A DNA stretch of 64,000 bases from Rhytidiadelphus loreus. Its lineage: Eukaryota > Streptophyta > Bryopsida > Hypnales > Hylocomiaceae. A model generated the notes under the pieces. It was not told the DNA's origin and made no database searches. It saw only the letters and a list, made by a program, of their open reading frames with translations. Where the stretch lies: contig OX344763.1 of the NCBI GenBank assembly GCA_947034895.1, forward strand, positions 21,421,001 to 21,485,000, in the 5' to 3' direction. Positions within the stretch are counted from its first letter, which is position 1, and each line of letters begins with the position of its first letter. The translations under genes and the position numbers were made by a program. Shown here one piece after another: positions 57,501 through 64,000 of this stretch.

Positions 57501-58618
57501 GAGCACTTTTTTTCCAACGCTGAGAACTCTAAACCACCGTCTTAGGTGGGTAACAATTTTCAACATTGAAAGGAGTTGTAGAAGAGTGCAAGTGCACCAC
57601 ATGGCAAGCTCTGTAAACAATGAGAACCTTAAACAATGAAAGTGACTACTCTGAAGCCCTGCCACTACTGATCAGCAGTTCGATTTAACCTTTTAGTAAT
57701 CGAATGTGGGTTACAAACGGCGCGGGTTTCGACACATCTGAGGTTTCGTTTTTTCAAAAAAATTCAAGACCATGTGTTGAAAGCCACGCCCCATGAGTAC
57801 TAGCACTTACACACCAGCTCCATTGCAAAATTTCTGGCAAATGAGAACCTCCGACAATGGAAGTGCTACTCTAACACACGCTATTGACCGGCAGCTGCTC
57901 GCCTTCGTCCCTTCGAGATTGAATCGTGCGGTACAAATGGGGCGTCTTTCGACATTTTCTAGGTTTCGGTTCTCGACACTTCACACGTCAAGACGAAGTA
58001 TTGAAAAACAAACTTATCAGTAATGTTACCTACTCTCTAGCTTCATTGCAAAATTTCTGGCAAATGAGAACCTCCAACAACAGAAGTGCTACTCTAACAC
58101 ACGCTATGTATCGGAAGCGCTAGTACTAGCTCGGCAGTTCGTCTTATTCTCTTAGAGACTGAAATTTACGGTAAAAACGGGGGACTCTTTCGACATTTTC
58201 AAGCTTCGGTTTACGACACATCAAATTGTCAAAAAGAAGTCTTTGAAAAACACGCTCTCTAGTATTATTGCTTGCTTTCCATCCCATTGCAAAAACCGTA
58301 ACACAAATGTGTAGTTCTAAACGAGAGGAGAGTCAATGCCACCAAACTTACTCGATCGGCCGGGTTGTCTCGGCACACGCCATTCGGCAACGGTAGCTCC
58401 GAGTCGCCAATATTGGTGCGGTCGAGCAGCACGACGTTCCCCATGTGCGTCACCGCCGCGTGCATGGTGGAGATTCCCGCATTCTCCACCACAGTCTCCC
58501 ACCATCCTCCCCCACTGCACTCCACTCCATTCAGCTTCCAGACTTCACTCCACAACAACAAAGCAGCTGCCAGCACTTGAACCACCGCAACCGCACGCCC
58601 CGAGTTTCTCGACTCCAT
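54523..58618 (-). CDS. Glyoxal/galactose-oxidase-like copper radical oxidase, secreted
   Basis: Five minus-strand exons: 58352-58618, 57090-57251, 56768-56974, 55423-56247 and 54523-54699. All junctions are phase 0, giving 545 residues, the usual length. Residues 1-35 contain a signal-anchor-like hydrophobic core (AVVQVLAAALLLWS), so secretion to the wall is expected. The glyoxal-oxidase N-terminal beta-propeller (about 40-435) is followed by the C-terminal E-set (DUF1929) domain. The expected radical-copper site is present: Cys120 (DTWCSSGQ) and Tyr196 (FTIEY) as the cross-linked cofactor, with Tyr394-His395 (RLYHSTANLLPDG) and His483 (APFVTHSF) as copper ligands. Family members oxidise aldehydes or primary alcohols with O2, making H2O2; in plants they are linked to cell-wall and pollen or reproductive roles. 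The frame is intact, so it is probably active. Substrate preference cannot be told from sequence. Confidence 0.92.
56320..56767. repeat. 240-bp tandem duplication in oxidase intron 3
   Basis: The block around CGGGACACTT (56391) recurs exactly 240 bp later (56631), with the same AAGCTTAGAA, CGCCATT, AATTTGCGCACAAT and GTGGAAGAGATGGA strings. The second copy abuts exon 3 and includes its splice donor. The first copy keeps a diverged version of that edge. Confidence 0.85.
57600..58290. repeat. Three-copy tandem repeat in oxidase intron 1 (222-241 bp units)
   Basis: ATTGCAAAATTTCTGGCAAA begins at 57822 and 58045, with a truncated start at 58286 and a diverged unit before 57822. Each unit also has GAGAACCT-C-AC, TTTCGACA and CTACTCTAACACACGC strings. 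Non-coding. Confidence 0.8.
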
Positions 58619-58774
58619 GGCCAGGGGGAGCAGATATAACCAGAAAATGAAAGCACATTCACAGGACAGGTAAGCTTACTCTTCAACCTGTGAGAGTCTG
58701 GAATGCACACTTTGTTTGAGAAATCACTCAGTTCAGTCTCAACCAAATTCGACCAGAAAGAGCACTGGATTAGC

Positions 58775-59010
58775 GTCAGAAACTGGGAGTATCATTACTA
58801 GTCAGTCTGCAGACAGTTAGATCAACTGGTTTGAATTGGACGGGTAAGAGTTCTACTAGTTACGCTTGCGGTTAAGTAGCCGCTTGCAAGCTTCAGAAAC
58901 TGAGTATATCACTACCAGCAGTCTGCAAACAGTATGATCGATCAACAGGTTTGAATTGGACGGGGGAGACTGGTTACGGTTACGGTTAAGTAGCCCCTTG
59001 GAACGAGAGA
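58775..59010. repeat. 120-bp tandem duplication upstream of the oxidase gene
   Basis: GGTTTGAATTGGACGGG occurs at 58829 and 58949. The flanking AGTCTGCA-ACAGT and GGTTAAGTAGCC strings are shared. The repeat lies about 160-390 bp upstream of the minus-strand start codon, in promoter or leader position. Confidence 0.8.
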
Positions 59011-61479
59011 CTGACAACGGGAACAAATGTGGGTTCTGAAAGGTTACGACTAGCTAGTATGCGTGGAAGCTGCATTGACTGCTTGGTTTCGGGGATCGAT
59101 CACAATCACGTACTATTGTATAGATCGAGACTAGCTTCGATTCAGTCCTCGATTGGTGGGGCTCCTCTTACTCTTGCGTCCGTTGCATGCATTACGAAGC
59201 TTTTCGAAGTCACCAACCTAAACTGGAGGATTGCATACGTACGCACCCACCTCCCAATGTCACCAAATATGATTCTGGAGGAGGGGGAGGAGTCGCCGTT
59301 GCGCAATAATTGCAGCATGTCTCGGACCATTCTCCGCGGACAGCTTCGCCAGTTCGCCAGTTCACCTGCTCAGTCACCTGGCTGCTGCTGCCTACCCCAG
59401 ATGCCATCTTCATTCCTTCCAGCTCATCGATCAGCTCCAGAAAGGAGCTCGAGAAACTGCGTCTAGCCAGCATTGCACTGCTTGCGGTTAATTTTTCTAT
59501 TCTCTTTTTTTTTTCTCTTTTCGTGACACAAATGAACTGAAATGGACAGAGTAACCCCCAAACCATGATGACCACACGTCCACACCGATAATTACTTATT
59601 TACCAGAAAGATAATCAATGCATGCAATGAGACATGACAGCGATTGAAAGGACCCGTGAAGTTCCATTCGTGAAAGCTCCATTGAGGTCGGCTTACTAAC
59701 ACAACACCTGAAGTGATGACACCACCATCAATGCACTGATTTCGGAGCTGAGTGTCGACAATTGTCCTACGCATCAATAAGATGCGGTGGATGGAGCCAT
59801 GGAGCTAGCTCGATCATGCTGAACGGTCGGGCACTCAGTGACGGAGGTAGCCGTTCGTAGTTGCGTCGATTGTGCCTGGATTTGTGGAAACCCAAAGATT
59901 TTAACTTCGTAAAATATGTTGCTAGCTGTTGCTGTTGCTGCTGCCTGACGGACAGTTTGACGAACTGGGTTTTTTTCCTTCTTACCAAGCAGCTGCTTTT
60001 GCTTTTGTTTTGTTATTACCGTAAGTTAGTCAGTAGGCCAGAGAATGTGGTTACCCCTGGTGACGGACGTTCTGGGGGGACGTGACGTGCCTGTGTGAGT
60101 TGCCAGGCAGGGGGTGGGTGGTGTCAGTCGACTGACGGAACAGAGCAGGTGAAACCATCGATCATGGCACGGCGAAACAAGGTTTTCAACCGGTTTGCAT
60201 TTCTTTTGTTTCGTTTCTTCTGGACATTTTTCTTCGGGGCAATCCAAGATTGCAGGAGGGGATCTACATTGAAGTCATGGGCGGGATGCATGAGTGGGTG
60301 ATAATTTGTTCATTCATCCAAATGTGCACACATCCAACTGAACTGGCTACTGACTGTAGTAAACATTGACACAATTTAGAGATTTCATCCGCTGTAAAAG
60401 GGTTTAATAATCACTCAAATTTTAAGTTTTTTAATCGATTTAGAGTGATGATTGAGTCTACTGTAATGTAAGGCGTGTGCTATGAGGGACTAGGAGCCAG
60501 AGTTCGAGAAAAACACCAAGACAAATTGAAAGCATCCAAACTAGGGTGTGATGGAGTTTGGTGTTGTATTTTTTTGTACCAAAGTGCACAAGCTCTAAAA
60601 TCGTTCACCTCCTCAAATGTACACTATTTGTACATGTTGCTTTTTCATAGCCTTCAGCAATGTACGAACAATGTACATTTGATGAGAGGTGAGCAATTTT
60701 AGAGCCCTATGCCATTTCAACTTCAAAAATTCATAACTAATTCAACAAAGCTCCAAAAAATACGAAACAACGTGGATTAGATGCCAATGCAAGGAAAATT
60801 TACTGAATTTTTTTTTTCAAGAAGCTTCACCTCCCTCAAAAGTTTAGTTTTATCTCTGAATGGGCAATTTATGAACCTCCTACCTTATTCTTAGTTAGCC
60901 ATTAAACAATGAGCTGGTCACCGTGGAAATCAATTGTTTTGGACCTGTGTGAATTGTTAACTTTAAAAAATGCAAAAGCACTCATTGGAAGTCAAACTAC
61001 TATAGCAAACGTTCCCTTTTCACACAAAATTTTGGAGGATGAATAGTTGCTTTTCTATCCCACATGGAGAGATTCTTTGTCATTCATGGAAAACGTCCTC
61101 AGCATTGTTGTTTATGGGTTAAGCCTTCCTCTCACACCCCTTGTCCTGTACAAACTGGGGTTCACTTTACGATTAACTCTAAGTTAATGAGGCGCTCAGC
61201 TCCTCGAAGAACATGACCATTAGCTCCCAAAGGCTGCAAGCGAACTGTGCTGCTTTGAACCCACCTTGAAGTTTCTGCTCACGAGCGCCGGCCCTTTCAG
61301 TCGCCAGGGGCGTGGGTCAGGGTCCCCATTCCCCAAAGCAGTGTGGCTAAATTTATAAATGTTTTTAACCTCAACTATTTATAGCTACCAGAATAATGGG
61401 ACTGAGTAGACAGTACCACGGTGCAGGGTTTTTAATTTTTTTTTATTTCATTTATTTTTAGGCAGTGCAGAAAGCAATA
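59011..61479. other. Upstream flank of the oxidase and spacer
   Basis: A minus-strand frame around 59390-59478 starting MLARRSFSSSFLELIDELEG looks exon-like and is followed by donor candidates, but no family is recognised and no second exon could be joined. A family C copy lies at 60898-61100. A perfect 14-bp palindrome, GTCAGTCGACTGAC, is at 60124-60137. Nothing else is supported. Confidence 0.35.
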
Positions 61480-62366
61480 AGGGTAAAACAGCCCATCACG
61501 GTTTGTCCTCATGCCATTGCTGATTCTTTTTTTAAATTCCCCACATAAAGGCAACTGAAGTGTGATAAATAGAAAGAGGAGTTGAAATTATTATTTTTTT
61601 GACAAAGTATGAATTAGCTAGAAAATTTTGAAGGTTCAGCCCCCAGAAAAGAGTCTCTAGACTACTCCATAACCAACAAAAATTGTATCCATAATGCTCA
61701 CCTTACTCACCTAAAGCGGTCACAATATTTCTAACGTGGAAAGCCTTCAAAAAAATCACTTTCTACAATGATTTATAGTGAAAAAGTTGGGTGTTCCTGA
61801 TGAGGTTACTAATCACTCCATTAGTGTTGGGTAAGACATTAGAGGTAGTCACACCTTCTTCACTTGGCACTTGGAGAATGGAGAATGGAAACATGGTGGC
61901 TTGGGGTTGGCTTCATGTTGGTAGAATATACTTAGTTGGATATATCTTCCGCACTCCTAGTCTTCACCTCCGGAGGTGAAGATTGGGAGTGCGGAAGATA
62001 TATCCAACTAAATATATTCCTTTGTGCCCTACACTTTTATCTTTCTATGCCACTTTTACCTTTATTGTTGCCAATTTCCCTCCAACCTTACATCTAATCT
62101 TGGGTTTAAGTAAATGAATTCTCCACTCTCAACACATATTTTAGGGGTGTCACACCTTCTTCATCCACCGTGGCTTCCCATTGGCTCCTCCAAACCCTCA
62201 CCAACTTCTCATTCTCCATTCTCCAAGTGCCAAGTGAAGAAGGTGTGACTACCCCTATTGATTGTGGCCTAAAATCTCACAAATTGAAAAAATATCCGTC
62301 ATAGGGTCATTCCCTAGGTGTCTATCATGGGTCATTTGACCATGAATGATGGGCTATTTTACATTA
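61480..62366. mobile_element. Family F element (copy 2) with nested palindromic element
   Basis: The left end AGGGTAAAACAGCCCATCAC and the right end GATGGGCTATTTTAC are inverted. Positions 61590-61840 match the interior of 17685-18227. A second, palindromic element is inserted at about 61844-62254. Confidence 0.65.
61844..62254. mobile_element. Nested palindromic element with double hairpin
   Basis: Outer arms of about 43 bp (61844-61886 and 62211-62253) start GGTAGTCACACCTTCTTCAC. Inside, 61924-62019 is a nearly perfect palindrome with 48-bp arms and no loop, centred at CACCTCC|GGAGGTG. The string GTCACACCTTCTTCA also occurs a third time, at about 62148. There is no coding sequence. Confidence 0.8.
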
Positions 62367-62860
62367 ATCAATAGAAGGATGAAGCTATTTACATCCATGG
62401 AAGTGGATGAAACTTGCAATTTATGGATGAAATTTCATGTGTTCATCCAAAAGAATGTAAGTTCATCCAAAGTTTAGCAATCATGTCCTAGATTACCTAA
62501 TCCAAAAATGAAAGAATACCACAAATAAAAATGTGGTGATTTCAATTGGTGATTTCATCCAATAAAAATGAAAGAATATTTTGCCCAAGATTCCCTATCC
62601 AAAAAAAATCGTTGCTTCTCAACGAAAAATCCCTCAAATAGAAAACCTTGTCAAGGTAGAGTTTTTCATTTATTTTAGACAATGCAAAAATGAATCATCA
62701 TTGTTAGTGGAGCGATGAAGCTATTTACACCTACAAAGTAGAATGAAAACTGCAAAATATGTGGATGAAAACTTGTTTATTCATCCCAAATAGAGTGATA
62801 CCATCTCCAAGATTTTGGTAGCATTTTGAGATTTCTTCCATTGAAAAAAAGGAAATATTC
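62367..62860. repeat. Spacer with a diverged direct duplication
   Basis: GATGAAGCTATTTACA occurs near 62380 and 62724, each followed by a TGGATGAAA-CTTG-type stretch, about 345 bp apart. No gene. Confidence 0.45.
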
Positions 62861-63138
62861 CATTCTTTTTTTTCTTGCCGGAAGGGCCATTTCAGATTGG
62901 TTCCCGCTGTTGGAAACCAGCTTGCGCTGTTTGGAAAAAATATATATTTAAAAAAATCTAAAATTTAAAAAATGATTAAAATATTAAAATATTAAAAATT
63001 GAATATTAAAAAAAATTATAATTTTTTTTAATGCCTATTGATGTGGCAGTCTCTTGACCACGTCAACAAGTTATGTGGTAGAGATCAGAATGCAAAGAGG
63101 CCTCACAACCCTTTACAAGGGTTGAATCTCATCTAATG
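62861..63138. mobile_element. Inverted-repeat element, family D (copy 4, decayed left end)
   Basis: The right end GAATCTCATCTAATG matches the family terminus. The interior GATGTGGCAGTCTCTTGACCA and GGGCCATTTCAG strings agree with the other copies. The left end is degraded (CATTC then T-run). Confidence 0.55.
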
Positions 63139-64000
63139 ATGTCTTGCCAAATATTCCCTAAAAAAAATTTGCATTGCTTATTTGTAAAAATTCACTCAAA
63201 AAAACTCTAGTGAATATAGTACTACAAGTAAGTGTGAACTCTTAGCCCTAGAACGCTAGATTGGTTACCAACTATAGAAATCATCCTTTTTGGCACTATA
63301 TAAATCATTAATTTGCTCAAAAAATAACAAAAAGATTCATTGGAGGTCAAACTATTGTGCAAGACTCTCCTTTCCACATAAAATTCCAAGGATGAACTTG
63401 TGCGCTTTTGTGTTACTCAAAAAGATTCTCAATCATTCATAAGACAATTTGTATCTCCAACGACATTACAAGGTTAATGCACTTTATGAATGAAAATGGT
63501 TTATTGTGTTTTTGCTACAAATATTGTACATGCAATTTGTGATGTTCTTCTATAAGATTTTATTCAAAATAGAAAGTTCTTCTAATGCATCTATTCTTTT
63601 ATTCATTCAATTCTAATAAATGGTATAAAACTAATGAAGAATTTTGTTTTAAATATAGTCATAATGTCTTTTAGAAAAGTATCACATAAGGTTCTTTTTT
63701 ATCTCAATTTTTTCAATTTTTTCCAATTAAACCCTAAAGGTTTTTTACTATATTTTCACTAAAAACACTCCCAAACTGCCATTTCTAATACAAGTACCAA
63801 ATTTTAGAAAAAACATTTTTAGACATATGTAACCATAGTATCTTGTATTACTGAGGATTGAGAAGATGAAGAATTTTTTTTATTATAGACTTGAAACATG
63901 CCAATGCCAATGGTGGAAATATTGTAGTAAACTTATTACCAATTCTATAATACAAAACTAATCAAGTACAAAATATGAAAATTAATGGTCTATGTTTTCA
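63139..64000. other. Right edge of window, AT-rich, with a family C copy
   Basis: A diverged family C copy lies at 63240-63450 (TTCATTGGAGGTCAAACTA and related strings). Nothing else is recognised up to the end. Confidence 0.4.

Noticed and set aside
60095..60301. A small membrane protein gene on the plus strand
   Set aside because: The frame has a hydrophobic stretch but no supporting splice, promoter or family evidence; chance is likely.

Overview
The window looks like nuclear DNA of a land plant. It is AT-rich and gene-poor, its genes have GT-AG introns, and it is full of small DNA transposons. The receptor-type gene has the layout I associate with moss TIR-NBS-LRR proteins, so a bryophyte is my best guess; that is an inference, not something the sequence proves. 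Four protein-coding loci and one gene relic can be supported. I saw no rRNA, no intact tRNA, no CRISPR array and no retrotransposon polymerase.

Layout. 1.2-3.6 kb (minus): a three-exon gene for a small secreted peptide precursor whose C-terminus resembles the tyrosine-sulfated PSY peptides. 5-19.6 kb: a repeat field with hAT-like, Stowaway/Harbinger-like and unclassified inverted-repeat elements, some nested. 20-29.6 kb (plus): a nine-exon TIR-NBS-LRR (TNL) immune receptor gene, with a 5' leader exon, four short N-terminal exons, one TIR exon, two NBS exons and one LRR exon. 31-40.9 kb: a second repeat field with a 3.2 kb CACTA element, Harbinger-type elements and several nested insertions. 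41.9-43.2 kb (minus): a broken copy of the 5' part of the TNL gene. 43.3-44.8 kb: more inverted-repeat elements. 46.7-49.3 kb (plus): a three-exon drug/metabolite transporter of the SLC35F type. 54.5-58.6 kb (minus): a five-exon glyoxal/galactose-oxidase-like secreted copper-radical oxidase with all expected copper and radical residues. 58.8-64 kb: promoter duplication, then repeats.

Function. The PSY-like peptide and the oxidase are predicted to be secreted, the transporter is a membrane protein, and the TNL is an intracellular immune sensor. They are neighbours without a shared operon-like logic.

Most notable observations. (1) The TNL has a predicted N-myristoylation start and a bipartite nuclear-localisation-like cluster, both encoded by small upstream exons. 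(2) A 614-bp transposable element sits exactly at the acceptor of its LRR exon, and its target duplication copied the splice acceptor. (3) An inverted relic independently supports the small-exon model. (4) An inverted-repeat element family inserts without target-site duplication, shown by two paralogous empty sites inside this window. (5) Both housekeeping-type genes carry repeated 120-245 bp tandem duplications in introns or promoter.
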